From the NCBI GenBank assembly GCA_947575805.1, contig CANPOY010000024.1, positions 1-42,309 of the forward strand: DNA of 42,309 bases. Reading direction: 5' to 3'. The notes under the pieces were generated by a model that was given only the letters and a program-made list of their open reading frames with translations, was not told where the DNA came from and did not search any database. The first letter of the stretch is position 1. Every line of letters begins with the position of its first letter. The stretch is from an uncultured Lachnospiraceae bacterium (GTDB lineage: Bacteria > Bacillota > Clostridia > Lachnospirales > Lachnospiraceae). The position numbers were made by a program, and so were the translations under genes. Of this stretch, positions 1 to 8,488 are shown piece by piece.

Positions 1-60
1 GCGGGCTTAGAGCCCGCGTCCCGAGCCACCCGTTTTACGGGTGGGGGCGACTTCTGTTTT
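1..60. other. Tandem stem-loops, possible IS200/IS605 right end or TnpB guide-RNA 3' end
   Basis: Two perfect hairpins sit side by side. The first has arms GCGGGCT (1-7) and AGCCCGC (11-17); the second has arms CCACCCGT (26-33) and ACGGGTGG (37-44). The second, with its short T loop and G-rich tail, resembles the conserved terminal hairpin of IS200/IS605 and tnpB-only elements, which is also the 3' part of the guide RNA. No transposase or tnpB reading frame is inside the window, so any such element would lie to the left. A plain terminator is less likely because no T tract directly follows the second hairpin, although TTTTT occurs at 57-61. Confidence 0.4.
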
Positions 61-164
61 TGCCGGTGTTAGTTTGAACTTGCGCAGTTTTTCATATTTT
101 CTTTTTCAAGTGATTATGGTACTATAAAAGTAATGTAGGAATGGCGAGGGCAGAGAGGATAACT

Positions 165-1676
165 ATGAGGGGGAAATCGATTTTTGCATTTTTGCTGATA
201 GTGGTGATGCTGGCGGGGGATGTTCTGCGTGTATCCGCGGCGGGGGTGAAGGATATATTTGATGCCGATTTCTATGCGGGAAAGTATAATGATTTGAAGT
301 CTGCGTATGGAAACGACGAGGAGGCGCTTCTGAAGCATTTTCTGACCCGCGGTGCAGGAGAGGGGCGTGTTATGAGCCCTGTTCTTGACGTAGTGGCATA
401 TCGGGCGGCATATGCGGATTTGAACGCTGCCTTCGGAGATGACTGGAATGCTTATGTAAATCATTATTTTATTTATGGTATCAGGGAAAAAAGAACCTCC
501 GGTGTCTTGTTTGATCTGGCCGCATATGCAGGGCAGAATCCTCATGTAAGAGAGTCCTGCGGAGATGATTATGCCGCTATTGCCCGGTATTATATCACAG
601 AAAACAGGACCAGTGACGGTATTGTAAAGAAGGCTGTAGTTACCGTTTCCAAAAGCCTGGCGGGAAGTGGGGGACGCGGTACAGGGGCAGCGGAGACGTC
701 TGATGCAAATACACCTGACGGGGAAAACTTAACAGCGGAAAATTCTGATGCAGAAAATTCCATAGCGGAAAGTCCTAAGGAAGAAAGTTCTGCAGCGGTA
801 GCGTCCGTATCGGAAGTCCCGTCTGTAAAGGAAAGCGCTGTTTCAAATGAGTCTGCTTCAAATGTGACGTCTGCGGGAGCATTTGCGACAGAGCATATTC
901 ATGTTTGGGCCCAGGTGAGTTCTCTGGAGGTAACTTGTGTGGAGGACGGTTATAATGAGTATTGCTGTCAGGATTTAATCACGTATACGGATGCGGCAGG
1001 CAATGTGGTTGCTACATTGAAGTGCAGGGAAACGATGCGCGAAGAAATAAAGGCGGCTCATACCAGGCCGCAATATGTGGCGTATATCGTACCTTCCACA
1101 TGCACACAAGGAAGCATTGTCGAGTATAACTGTACCGTGTGCGGCCAGGCCGTGAGTGAAGAGGCTGCAGCGCCTGGGCATGATTATGACGAAAACACCG
1201 ACAAGCCTGTGAGAGTAAAGGCATCGACCTGCACGGAGGCGGGCAGAGATGTGTTTCTTTGTAAAAGATGCGGCGCTGAAATCACGGAGGAGCGTCCTTT
1301 GGCAAATCACACCGTGACAGAATGGGTAAACGATCAGGAGGCTGCCTGTGCGGCGGAAGGAAAGAGGCACGGAAGATGTCTGGCGTGCAACACATTGATT
1401 TTTGAAAATACGGAAAAAGCTGCTCATACGAATGTGCAAAACAGGAATGTTATCGAAGATGCCTATCAGGTCAGCACCAGTGTGCGGCACTTGATTCAGA
1501 ACATTACCTACTGCAGGGACTGCGGATACATTATTTCAGCCAGTGGACCAAGCTATGTAAACTGTGCGGACGCCGGGAACGGCAAGTGTTGTACCTGCAA
1601 TCTTGCTGTGACCAGAGAGGCTCTGGATGCTGTGAAGATATATAAGGCCGGGGATATTTACTCCCGCAGGCAATGA
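165..1676 (+). CDS. Secreted protein with three YxDLxxAxG repeats and Cys-pair motifs
   Basis: The start at 165 is preferred over 141 because a GAGAGGA ribosome site precedes it and the product then opens with a normal signal peptide (MRGKSIFAFLLIV, cleavage near VSA-AG). Mature residues of about 27-150 hold three copies of a roughly 40-residue module with the pattern Y...Y.DL..A.GdD..A...H(Y/F)...G..E.R. A Ser/Glu/Ala-rich linker follows. The C-terminal half has repeated CxxCG or CxxC pairs spaced 40-60 residues apart, each preceded by a STCT-like stretch, as in zinc-ribbon-like repeats of gut bacterial surface proteins. It is exported, but no sortase motif or transmembrane anchor is visible. 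It is paralogous in its N-terminal part to the gene at 22966. The function is unknown; a surface or matrix role is inference. Confidence 0.85.
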   Translation: MRGKSIFAFLLIVVMLAGDVLRVSAAGVKDIFDADFYAGKYNDLKSAYGNDEEALLKHFLTRGAGEGRVMSPVLDVVAYRAAYADLNAAFGDDWNAYVNHYFIYGIREKRTSGVLFDLAAYAGQNPHVRESCGDDYAAIARYYITENRTSDGIVKKAVVTVSKSLAGSGGRGTGAAETSDANTPDGENLTAENSDAENSIAESPKEESSAAVASVSEVPSVKESAVSNESASNVTSAGAFATEHIHVWAQVSSLEVTCVEDGYNEYCCQDLITYTDAAGNVVATLKCRETMREEIKAAHTRPQYVAYIVPSTCTQGSIVEYNCTVCGQAVSEEAAAPGHDYDENTDKPVRVKASTCTEAGRDVFLCKRCGAEITEERPLANHTVTEWVNDQEAACAAEGKRHGRCLACNTLIFENTEKAAHTNVQNRNVIEDAYQVSTSVRHLIQNITYCRDCGYIISASGPSYVNCADAGNGKCCTCNLAVTREALDAVKIYKAGDIYSRRQ

Positions 1677-1730
1677 GCGGGAGGCGGTGCCTGTAAAATG
1701 TGCATAAAGCACAGAAAAGATGCCTGTTTC

Positions 1731-1759
1731 GTATAATCTGCAGACAACTGCACATACTG
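1731..1759 (+). promoter_or_regulatory. Candidate sigma-G promoter of spoVAC
   Basis: GTATA at 1731-1735 and CATACTG at 1753-1759 are separated by 17 nt. This matches the forespore sigma-G consensus (GHATR, then CATWHTA) except for the final base. The spoVA operon is sigma-G controlled in Bacillus subtilis, so the match fits the downstream gene. Confidence 0.5.
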
Positions 1760-1793
1760 ATCATAAGCTTTACAGGAAAGGAGCGGTATCAGT

Positions 1794-2285
1794 ATGGAAG
1801 AAACAAAGGAACAGAAAAAGACACAGGAACAGGAGTCACAGCAGCAAAAGAAATATGAGAAGTATGTGAAGGAGGTTACACCTACTCATAATTTGTGGCT
1901 TCAAATGCTGAAAGCCTTTGTCACAGGCGGTATCATCTGCTGCATTGGTCAGTTTATTTTGAACTGTGCGGGTCAAATGGGGCTGGAAAAACAGGACGCC
2001 GGAAGCTGGTGCTCGCTGATTCTGGTACTGCTGTCTGTTATCCTTACAGGTTTCGGCATTTATCCGAAGATCGTAAAATGGGGCGGTGCGGGAGCGCTTG
2101 TACCTATTACCGGGTTTGCCAACGGTGTGGCAGCTCCGGCTATTGAATATAAGGCAGAGGGTCAGGTCTTCGGTATCGGCTGCAAGATTTTTACCATTGC
2201 CGGGCCGGTTATTCTGTATGGCATTTTTGCAAGCTGGCTGCTGGGGCTGGGATACTGGATCGGAAAGGTGGCCGGGCTTTTGTGA
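1794..2285 (+). CDS. spoVAC: Stage V sporulation protein AC
   Basis: This 163-residue polytopic membrane protein has a charged Gln/Lys/Glu-rich N-terminus and four or so hydrophobic segments from about residue 37. The middle region around GALVPITGFANGVAAPAIEY is the conserved core of the SpoVAC/SpoVAEB family. In Bacillus, SpoVAC is part of the inner-spore-membrane channel that moves Ca-dipicolinic acid during sporulation and germination. AAAGGAGCGG just upstream gives a good ribosome site. The gene is oddly alone: spoVAD and spoVAE, which usually follow, are absent, and a terminator comes at once. The other subunits may be encoded elsewhere. Confidence 0.93.
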   Translation: MEETKEQKKTQEQESQQQKKYEKYVKEVTPTHNLWLQMLKAFVTGGIICCIGQFILNCAGQMGLEKQDAGSWCSLILVLLSVILTGFGIYPKIVKWGGAGALVPITGFANGVAAPAIEYKAEGQVFGIGCKIFTIAGPVILYGIFASWLLGLGYWIGKVAGLL

Positions 2286-2353
2286 TGATACCGGTGAGAC
2301 TATGAAAAGTGCGCTGTCGTGCGCAATATGTGCCATTGAGTGCAAATATAAAA

Positions 2354-2399
2354 GAAACCGGAAAGCCGGCTATGGCTTTTCGGCTTCTTTCTTTTTTTC
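2354..2399 (+). terminator. Rho-independent terminator of spoVAC, possibly bidirectional
   Basis: A 14-bp stem with arms 2354-2367 and 2374-2387 (one mismatch and one G-T pair) is followed by a T-rich run at 2388-2399. It ends the spoVAC transcript and overlaps the last codons of the convergent membrane-protein gene. Confidence 0.8.
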
Positions 2400-3413
2400 G
2401 GTAAACAGGCGAAGAAGGGCACAGATTCCGCCGAATATCAGTACCAGATAAAAGCTGATTCCCCTGCTGATACAGATGGAAGCAACAAGATAGTGCCCGG
2501 GAAAGATAGCGCCAAACACGCTGCTGTACATGGCCTCCGTGACGCCCTGGGCGCCGGGGATCGGCAGCATCTCCACTGCCACGGAGACGGATGCCTGCAG
2601 TAAGAAAATACTGGGCAATGCTGTTCCCAACAGTCCCAGCCCCCGGTATACCGCGCAGACTAAAATCAGGGTGCAGCATCTTTGCAGGAAGGAACCGCCT
2701 ATGATTGTCGCTACCATCTTTTTGTGTTCCTGCAGGAAACGGACAGTTTCCTGATAGCCGGAGAAGAAACTCTCGATTTTTTCCCGTCGTGCTTCGGATT
2801 CCTTCCACAGTTTCAGACGTACGGGGATATTTTCCAGCCGGTATAAAAGTTTCTTAATCCATGCAGTACGAAACATGATTAGAAACAGAATGATCACCCA
2901 TCCTACATGCAGCACTACTCCCAGGCAGAACAGGCCATAGTACCCTTCCAGATGTGCGTGCAGCGGCTTGTTCCAAAGCACCAGCACTGCCATTCCCAGC
3001 AGAGCCATTACGAACTTGTTAAAAACCGCTATAATCATCAGGATGGCAAAAGAGGAGGAAAAAGAGCATCCGTCTCTGTTCATGTAATACAACTGCATGG
3101 GCTGTCCGCCGCTGGCGGACGGAGTGATTCCGGAAAAGAAAAACCCGGTAAAGGAATAGGAAAAACAGCGGAATAAAGACTGACCTTCTCCAATACCTCT
3201 CAGCAGATACCAGATCATAATGCCTTCCATTGCCACAAAGGAGACAGCCAGTAAAACTGCCATGAGCAGGTACCATCCGGACATTTCTCCTATAGCAGCC
3301 AGCATTCCCTGAAAATCCTGTCCCCTGAAAACATTCCAGAAGGTCAGACCCATAATTGTGATAAACAACAGGGCATATAACATAAACCTGCGAATTCTTT
3401 TTTTGCGATTCAT
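2370..3413 (-). CDS. Lysylphosphatidylglycerol synthase TM-region / flippase-like membrane protein
   Basis: The 347-residue product has about eight hydrophobic segments. It contains the family hallmarks F.GITPSASGGQPMQ (about residues 92-106) and LLPIPGAQGVTEA (about 284-297), which define the LPG_synthase_TM (UPF0104/YbhN/AglD-type) superfamily. In MprF this domain makes and flips aminoacyl-phosphatidylglycerol. Stand-alone members such as this, without the C-terminal aminoacyltransferase domain, are usually called flippase-like and have no assigned substrate. The gene is monocistronic and convergent with spoVAC. A role in the cell envelope is likely; the exact lipid is unknown. Confidence 0.88.
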   Translation of the reverse strand: MNRKKRIRRFMLYALLFITIMGLTFWNVFRGQDFQGMLAAIGEMSGWYLLMAVLLAVSFVAMEGIMIWYLLRGIGEGQSLFRCFSYSFTGFFFSGITPSASGGQPMQLYYMNRDGCSFSSSFAILMIIAVFNKFVMALLGMAVLVLWNKPLHAHLEGYYGLFCLGVVLHVGWVIILFLIMFRTAWIKKLLYRLENIPVRLKLWKESEARREKIESFFSGYQETVRFLQEHKKMVATIIGGSFLQRCCTLILVCAVYRGLGLLGTALPSIFLLQASVSVAVEMLPIPGAQGVTEAMYSSVFGAIFPGHYLVASICISRGISFYLVLIFGGICALLRLFTEKKKEAEKP

Positions 3414-3580
3414 TTTCGTAACACCTTATACTTCATTTTCTGCAATATACGCTAACACATATTTCTTAACAATTGTCTGCGCCATTTCCAAAGATATTCT
3501 AAAGGCCTTTTATACCGCGCTTTTTAACTTTACTATCAGATACGCGCCTTGTCAATAAGGGGAATCGTGCCATTTAATTG

Positions 3581-3609
3581 TTGACAGGGCAGCGCACCCG
3601 TATTATATT
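3581..3609 (+). promoter_or_regulatory. Sigma-A promoter of the GntR/ABC operon
   Basis: TTGACA (3581-3586), a 17-nt spacer and TATATT (3604-3609) form a strong vegetative promoter. The inverted repeat that starts three bases later would cover the start of transcription, which suits repression. Confidence 0.75.
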
Positions 3610-3611
3610 AT

Positions 3612-3657
3612 AAGTGTATTAAGAGAGTTAATACACTCTAAATCCATAATACACTTA
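3612..3657 (+). promoter_or_regulatory. Probable GntR (YtrA-type) operator with three half-sites
   Basis: A perfect 10-bp inverted repeat, AGTGTATTAA (3613-3622) and TTAATACACT (3628-3637), has a 5-nt centre. A third copy of the right arm, TAATACACTTA, lies at 3647-3657. The repeat sits directly downstream of the -10 box. Self-regulation by the adjacent GntR protein is inference from position and symmetry. Confidence 0.65.
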
Positions 3658-3718
3658 GGCAACAAGACTTAGAAAAAGAGAAGGATTGACAGATATTCCA
3701 GGAAGGAGCGGATGGCCC

Positions 3719-4093
3719 ATGATTTTATTGGATTACAGGGATAAAAGGCCGATCTATGAGCAGGTTGTGGAAAAACTGGAAAAACTCATCATGGGGGGGG
3801 CACTTGAAACCGATTCCAAGATGCCCAGCGTCAGGGCTATGGGAGTTGATCTGGCAGTAAATCCCAATACCATTCAGCGCGCTTATAACCAGTTGGAAAA
3901 GGAAGGCTACCTATATACCATATCCGGAAGGGGCAGCTTTGTGGCACCTGAAAGCGAATGGCGGGAGGGTAAGAAGAAAAAGATGCTGGAGGAATGGCGG
4001 CTTGTGACGGAGGGAGCCAGAGAAGCCGGGTTGACGAAGGAGCAGATGATGGAACTGCTTGAGCAGATATATGAGGAGGGGCGGCATGATTGA
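3719..4093 (+). CDS. GntR-family transcriptional regulator, YtrA subfamily
   Basis: The start ATG at 3719 is chosen because GGAAGGAG lies 10 nt upstream; an upstream TTG at 3686 has no family-like sequence after it. The 124-residue protein begins MILLDYRDKRPIYEQVVEKL. A winged-helix domain fills residues 1-75, with recognition helix AVNPNTIQRAYNQLEKEG and wing SGRGSFVA. The short alpha-helical C-terminal tail, without an effector domain, is typical of YtrA-type regulators, which control neighbouring ABC transporter genes. The stop codon overlaps the ATG of the ATPase gene, so they are translationally coupled. It probably represses its own operon from the palindrome at 3613-3637. Confidence 0.92.
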   Translation: MILLDYRDKRPIYEQVVEKLEKLIMGGALETDSKMPSVRAMGVDLAVNPNTIQRAYNQLEKEGYLYTISGRGSFVAPESEWREGKKKKMLEEWRLVTEGAREAGLTKEQMMELLEQIYEEGRHD

Positions 4094-4988
4094 AGTGACG
4101 AAGATCAGCAAGAGCTTTGACGACATAAAGGCCATTGACAATGTAAATGCCCGTATAGAGGAAGGGCACGTATTCGGCCTGATCGGAACCAACGGTGCCG
4201 GGAAATCGACCTTTATGAGAATGTTGAGCGGTGTATTGAAGCCGGAAGCAGGGGAGATCCTGATTGACGGGGAGCCGGTGTATGACAATCCGGCCATTAA
4301 GGAAAAGATATTTTATATTTCCGATGACCAGTATTTTTTCAAGAGCGGTACGCCGGGAGATATGGTCAAGCTTTACAGAACCTGCTATCCCGCTTTTGAC
4401 AGGGAGAAATGGAAGGATCTGATGGGGAAGTTTGGCCTGGAAAAATCGAGAAAGATCAATACCTTTTCCAAGGGAATGAAAAAGCAGCTGTCCGTGATCT
4501 GCGGTATCTGCAGCGGTGCAAAATATCTTCTCTGTGATGAAACCTTTGACGGGCTGGATCCGGTAATGCGTCAGGCAGTGAAGGGGCTCTTTGTCCGGGA
4601 AATAGACGAGAGAGGGCTAACCCCGGTGATAGCCTCCCACAATTTGAGGGAGCTGGAGGACATCTGCGAGTTCGTGGGGCTGCTTCACAGGGGAGGGATT
4701 CTGCTGGAGAAGGACATTGATGACATGAAGCTGAATATCCATAAGCTGCAGTGCGTGATCCGAGAGGAAGAGATGCTGCAAAAGATCCGTCGAAGTCTTG
4801 ATGTGGTGACAATTGACAACAGAGGTTCTTTGTATATGGTGACAGTCCGGGGGGAGAAGGACGGCATTATAGAATTCATGGAGCTTTTAAATCCTGTTTT
4901 TTATGAACTGCTGCCGTTATCCCTGGAAGAAATATTTATCAGCGAAACGGAGGTGAAGGGCTATGACGTCAAAGCATTGCTTTTTTAG
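4086..4988 (+). CDS. ABC transporter ATP-binding protein
   Basis: The start at 4086 (MIEVTKISKSF) follows GAGGAGGGGC. The 300-residue ATPase shows Walker A GTNGAGKST near residue 34-42, a diverged signature FSKGMKKQL, and Walker B LLCDETFDGLD, followed by a switch His (IASHNLRELE). It fits the YtrB/antibiotic-resistance-type drug or bacitracin-like ABC ATPases that follow GntR repressors. It partners with the downstream permease, whose gene overlaps its last 26 bp. Substrate unknown; envelope stress or antimicrobial export is possible by analogy with ytr operons. Confidence 0.9.
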   Translation: MIEVTKISKSFDDIKAIDNVNARIEEGHVFGLIGTNGAGKSTFMRMLSGVLKPEAGEILIDGEPVYDNPAIKEKIFYISDDQYFFKSGTPGDMVKLYRTCYPAFDREKWKDLMGKFGLEKSRKINTFSKGMKKQLSVICGICSGAKYLLCDETFDGLDPVMRQAVKGLFVREIDERGLTPVIASHNLRELEDICEFVGLLHRGGILLEKDIDDMKLNIHKLQCVIREEEMLQKIRRSLDVVTIDNRGSLYMVTVRGEKDGIIEFMELLNPVFYELLPLSLEEIFISETEVKGYDVKALLF

Positions 4989-7224
4989 ATTGATGCGGGA
5001 GGATCTCAGACATAAGATCTGGGTGCTGGTACTGTCCGTTTTGGGAAATATGCTGGCTGTTCCGGTCTGTTATCTGATCAGTACGGGGCAGGGCAGCCGG
5101 ATGATGAGGGTGACGGTGCAGAGTCTGACAGTTCAGACCAGAAGTGTAGCGGAATTCTTCAGTTACTCCGTAATCATCTCCGGCGGTATCATTGCGGTTT
5201 GCGGTGCACTGATCGTCGGGCTCTCCGGTTTTCGTTATGTATTTCACCGCAACATGGTGGACACCTATCACAGCATTCCGGTGAGAAGAAGGACACTTTT
5301 TCTGGTAAACTGGCTGAATGGTTTTTTTATCTGGTTCATACCTTTTCTGTTTTGTCTGGGGCTTACGCTGTTCCTGGGGCTGGGAAGGCTGATGGGCCTG
5401 AGGAACAGGCTGGGCGGTCTGGTGATGAACGGGGAAGAGCGATTTATCGTTTCCCTGTGGCCTGCAGGCGGCGACCTGATTGTCAGCGCCCTTATTACTC
5501 TGCTGGGGCTGACGGTGGCGTTTCTGCTGGTCTATCATCTGGCATTGCTGGCAGTAATGCTGTGCGGCAATATATTAAACGCAATGGTAACCACCACAAG
5601 CCTGGGTGTGGGGGCTATTACGGTCTACTTTTTGTTCAGGCTGTTTTGCGAGCAATATTTTGATACCTTTGTGAGCGACGCGGCAACCGGATACCGGGGA
5701 GTGTCGTACGCTTCACCCCTGGTCTCGGCTATTATGCTTTTGTATCGCCGGGCAGCAGCTTTTGAAGCAGGGGCAGGAAACGAAATTTTCTTCTGGGGGC
5801 CCTGTCTTATCAATTTGCTCATTGCGTTGGCGTTGGGAGGGCTTGCCTTTCTGGCTTATCAAAAGAGGCCTTCCGAGCTGGCGGAGCAGGGCCTTAAGTG
5901 CCGGCCGGTGAGACTGCCGATGCAGGTTATGGTTTCTCTGGCGGCAGGCATGAGTGGCTGGCTGCTCTTCTATGCCATAGGTGACAGCGCAAGGCTGGTC
6001 TGGGGTATTTTCGGTGCAGTGCTGGCGGGAAGTGTTTCCTTCTGTGTAATGGACATCATATTCCATATGGATTTCAAGGCCTTTTCCGCTCATAAGATTC
6101 TGCTGGGACTGACGGTGGCAGCCCAGATCTTTCTGGGGCTTTTGTTCTACCATGACTGGACCGGCTACGACAGCTATCTGCCGGACAGGGAGAAAATAGA
6201 GGAAGTGGCAGTATTTGATCACATACATTGTAACAAATACGGCTCTTATTATGATATAAAAGATGAAATGCACCCCATAAACAAGGTTCATATCAGGGAC
6301 ATTGATGCGGTATATACCTTTTTGCAGTCTGTGACATCATCTGACGGTTCGGATACGGAGGATCAGCTTTATGAGACGGAGCGCATCCTGACGAAGGTTA
6401 CGCTTAAAGGCGGCAGGAATTATTACAAATATTATAGTATAAGTCATGGTAATAAAGAGGCGGCCTGTGCGCTGCTCTCCTCTCCGGAGTATCTGGATGC
6501 CAATTTTCGGATTGGCCGGGGAGAAGGGAGATATGCAATGATTCATCTGTACCAGGGGGATACTGTGAAAGAGCTCCGGGTGGAAACGCCGGAAGGCAGG
6601 GAACTGCTTGAGGCAGTCTGTGAGGCTTATAATCAGGATCTGGAGGAGAAGCCGGAGAACTTCATCCATAGAGAAGGAAGGCTGTTCTGCAGCATTTCGC
6701 TGAGTGGTGAAAACAGTGACAACAGAAGATACCTTGAAGTATACGAGGGAATGGAGCATACCGTGGAGGCCCTGCAGCAGCATGGCTACGCAGAATTTGC
6801 AGAACCGATCAAGACTGAGGAGGTAAGTGAGATACAGCTGAGTCTGGGCTACAGGTATGCAGATGCCGAAAAAAGCGGGGATCCGGTGGAAATCGCCAGG
6901 GATCTGTACGGTGTGCGGCAGAAGGAGTCTGCGGATGGTTTTGAAAACAGGGCAGAGAGTGCTGAAACTTACAGCGATTTGCCGATGACGAAATCGGTCA
7001 ATACGGCGGAAGAGTACGTTTTGTGCATAACGGACGAGGCAGAGATCAGGGAACTGCTGGAGCTGATTTCCTATAACTCCGGCCGCAGCCGGGGCGGAGC
7101 CTTCCGGTTAAATTCTGTAGATCAGGTTACAATAGTGTTGAAGGACGACCGGAAGGAGTTGAATGTCAATATTCCTTACGGCGCCCTGCCTGAAAAATAT
7201 ATTCTGAGGTTTGGTGATCTATAA
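4963..7224 (+). CDS. Large ABC transporter permease with extracytoplasmic domain (DUF6449-like)
   Basis: This 753-residue protein begins with a cytoplasmic stretch and then about ten hydrophobic segments between residues 18 and 400. A hydrophilic region of some 350 residues follows, starting near YDSYLPDREKIEEVAVFD, that is probably outside the membrane. The ribosome site GAGGTGAAGG lies inside the preceding ATPase gene. The architecture matches the permeases paired with YtrA/YtrB-like genes in Clostridia, often annotated DUF6449. It would form a transporter with the preceding ATPase. Nothing in the sequence fixes the substrate. Confidence 0.8.
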   Translation: MTSKHCFFRLMREDLRHKIWVLVLSVLGNMLAVPVCYLISTGQGSRMMRVTVQSLTVQTRSVAEFFSYSVIISGGIIAVCGALIVGLSGFRYVFHRNMVDTYHSIPVRRRTLFLVNWLNGFFIWFIPFLFCLGLTLFLGLGRLMGLRNRLGGLVMNGEERFIVSLWPAGGDLIVSALITLLGLTVAFLLVYHLALLAVMLCGNILNAMVTTTSLGVGAITVYFLFRLFCEQYFDTFVSDAATGYRGVSYASPLVSAIMLLYRRAAAFEAGAGNEIFFWGPCLINLLIALALGGLAFLAYQKRPSELAEQGLKCRPVRLPMQVMVSLAAGMSGWLLFYAIGDSARLVWGIFGAVLAGSVSFCVMDIIFHMDFKAFSAHKILLGLTVAAQIFLGLLFYHDWTGYDSYLPDREKIEEVAVFDHIHCNKYGSYYDIKDEMHPINKVHIRDIDAVYTFLQSVTSSDGSDTEDQLYETERILTKVTLKGGRNYYKYYSISHGNKEAACALLSSPEYLDANFRIGRGEGRYAMIHLYQGDTVKELRVETPEGRELLEAVCEAYNQDLEEKPENFIHREGRLFCSISLSGENSDNRRYLEVYEGMEHTVEALQQHGYAEFAEPIKTEEVSEIQLSLGYRYADAEKSGDPVEIARDLYGVRQKESADGFENRAESAETYSDLPMTKSVNTAEEYVLCITDEAEIRELLELISYNSGRSRGGAFRLNSVDQVTIVLKDDRKELNVNIPYGALPEKYILRFGDL

Positions 7225-7266
7225 TCTGCGGTGACACAAGTGGCAGAAAGGATTCGGAAGGATGTG

Positions 7267-7980
7267 ATGATCAAAATGAGTGAGAGAGTAAACGGTGGAA
7301 TTGTTCTGATTTACGGAGAGGAAGGTGCTTCCGAAGCGCTGGAATGTATGATAAAGGGCTGCGGCTTTGGCGTGGAGAGGCTGAACAGGAGAGAAAAACT
7401 GGCAGAGCGGTTTTCCGGAGGTGATGCGGTACTCTTATTGTTTGATTTTCAGACGGAGGCTGGAGATGATGCGGCAGCGCTGGGGCTGCTGTCAGATTTA
7501 AGAGAAGGCTGTCGTAAACCAATCATAGCCATCGTGGACAAAGGGAGAGCCATGCTGCGGATATTGGCGTTGAATGCCGGGGCGGATGATCTGCTGGATA
7601 ACGAGTGCTCAAGCCTGGAAAGCCTTGCCCGGATTCAGGCGCAGATCCGCTGCTATCGCAGGCTTACAGGAGAAGAACATCCCCATCTTATGAAGATGGA
7701 TGATCTGGAGGTGGACGACAAGGCAAAGCTGGTCAAAGTAAAAGGGAATAAAGTAAAGCTGACCCCTACAGAGTATAAGATCCTGCATCTTCTTATGGAA
7801 CAGCCCGGACGTGTGCTTTCCAATAAGCAGATTTATGAGAGTATCTGGAAGATGGAGCCCATCGGTGCAGATAATACGGTGGCTGTGCATATCCGTCATA
7901 TCAGGGAGAAGATAGAAGAGAATCCCCAGGCCCCCCGCTATCTCCATGTGGTCTGGGGCCAGGGCTACAAGGTAGGATAA
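7267..7980 (+). CDS. OmpR/PhoB-type response regulator with atypical receiver (orphan)
   Basis: ATG 7267 has GGAAGGA four bases upstream; a GTG at 7231 would add 12 residues. The C-terminal ~100 residues are a clear winged-helix Trans_reg_C domain (LTPTEYKILHLLMEQPGRVLSNKQIYESIW, then VHIRHIREKIE and VVWGQGYKVG). The N-terminal domain follows a receiver fold pattern, but the usual acidic pair after strand 1 reads YGEEG, and the phospho-acceptor strand reads LLLFDFQTEAGDD, so normal phosphorylation is doubtful. No histidine kinase gene adjoins it. It lies 42 nt after the permease gene and may belong to that operon. Target genes unknown. Confidence 0.85.
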   Translation: MIKMSERVNGGIVLIYGEEGASEALECMIKGCGFGVERLNRREKLAERFSGGDAVLLLFDFQTEAGDDAAALGLLSDLREGCRKPIIAIVDKGRAMLRILALNAGADDLLDNECSSLESLARIQAQIRCYRRLTGEEHPHLMKMDDLEVDDKAKLVKVKGNKVKLTPTEYKILHLLMEQPGRVLSNKQIYESIWKMEPIGADNTVAVHIRHIREKIEENPQAPRYLHVVWGQGYKVG

Positions 7981-8395
7981 CGAAATATACAGAGATTGTG
8001 GAAATGAATAAGCACCTGTGGTATAATATCCCAACAGAGCATATGTTCCGGTTGGAAGCTGCGGTACATGAAAGGACAGGGCTGGCTTACTGGAGTGCGG
8101 GGTTTATGCCTCTGCACTCCTGGCATCTCGGGTTTTGCCATGTTCTTGCCGCTGCCGCCGTTGCCATACTTATCAGGAGGAGCGGTATCTTGCAACCCAT
8201 GACAGGCTGGCGGGCCATTATAGCAGGGAATATAACGCCGGTCTGGCGACGAAAAATACCGGACGTCTGCAATATCTGATTCGTGACAGTGATGATAAGA
8301 TACATATTGTACAGGGAGATTATCAGAAAAATGTGGTTTACTTTGATACCAAAATGATGCAAGAAGGTGTGTAGGCCGGGGAACAGAAAGATTTC
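7981..8395 (+). pseudogene. Gene debris, possibly a decayed membrane GGDEF protein
   Basis: No intact gene fits this stretch. One frame (about 8050-8180) gives a hydrophobic run HVLAAAAVAILI. Another frame (8165-8374) continues with YLATHDRLAGHYSREY, which resembles the opening of a GGDEF domain (ATHDxLTGLYNREYF), and ends at a stop at 8372. The GGDEF motif itself is absent. A frameshifted and truncated diguanylate-cyclase-like gene is the best guess, but the evidence is weak. Confidence 0.25.
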
Positions 8396-8488
8396 ATGCG
8401 GAAATGGGATGCGAAATATTTCTGGGATATTATTTCTCCAGGCCCATTTCGGTTGAAAAATTTGAAAAACATATGTGGGGGTACAGAC

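Noticed and set aside
1661..1683. CTCCCGC/GCGGGAG stem at the end of the first secreted-protein gene
   Set aside because: A 7-bp stem without a T tract overlapping the stop codon is not enough to call a terminator.
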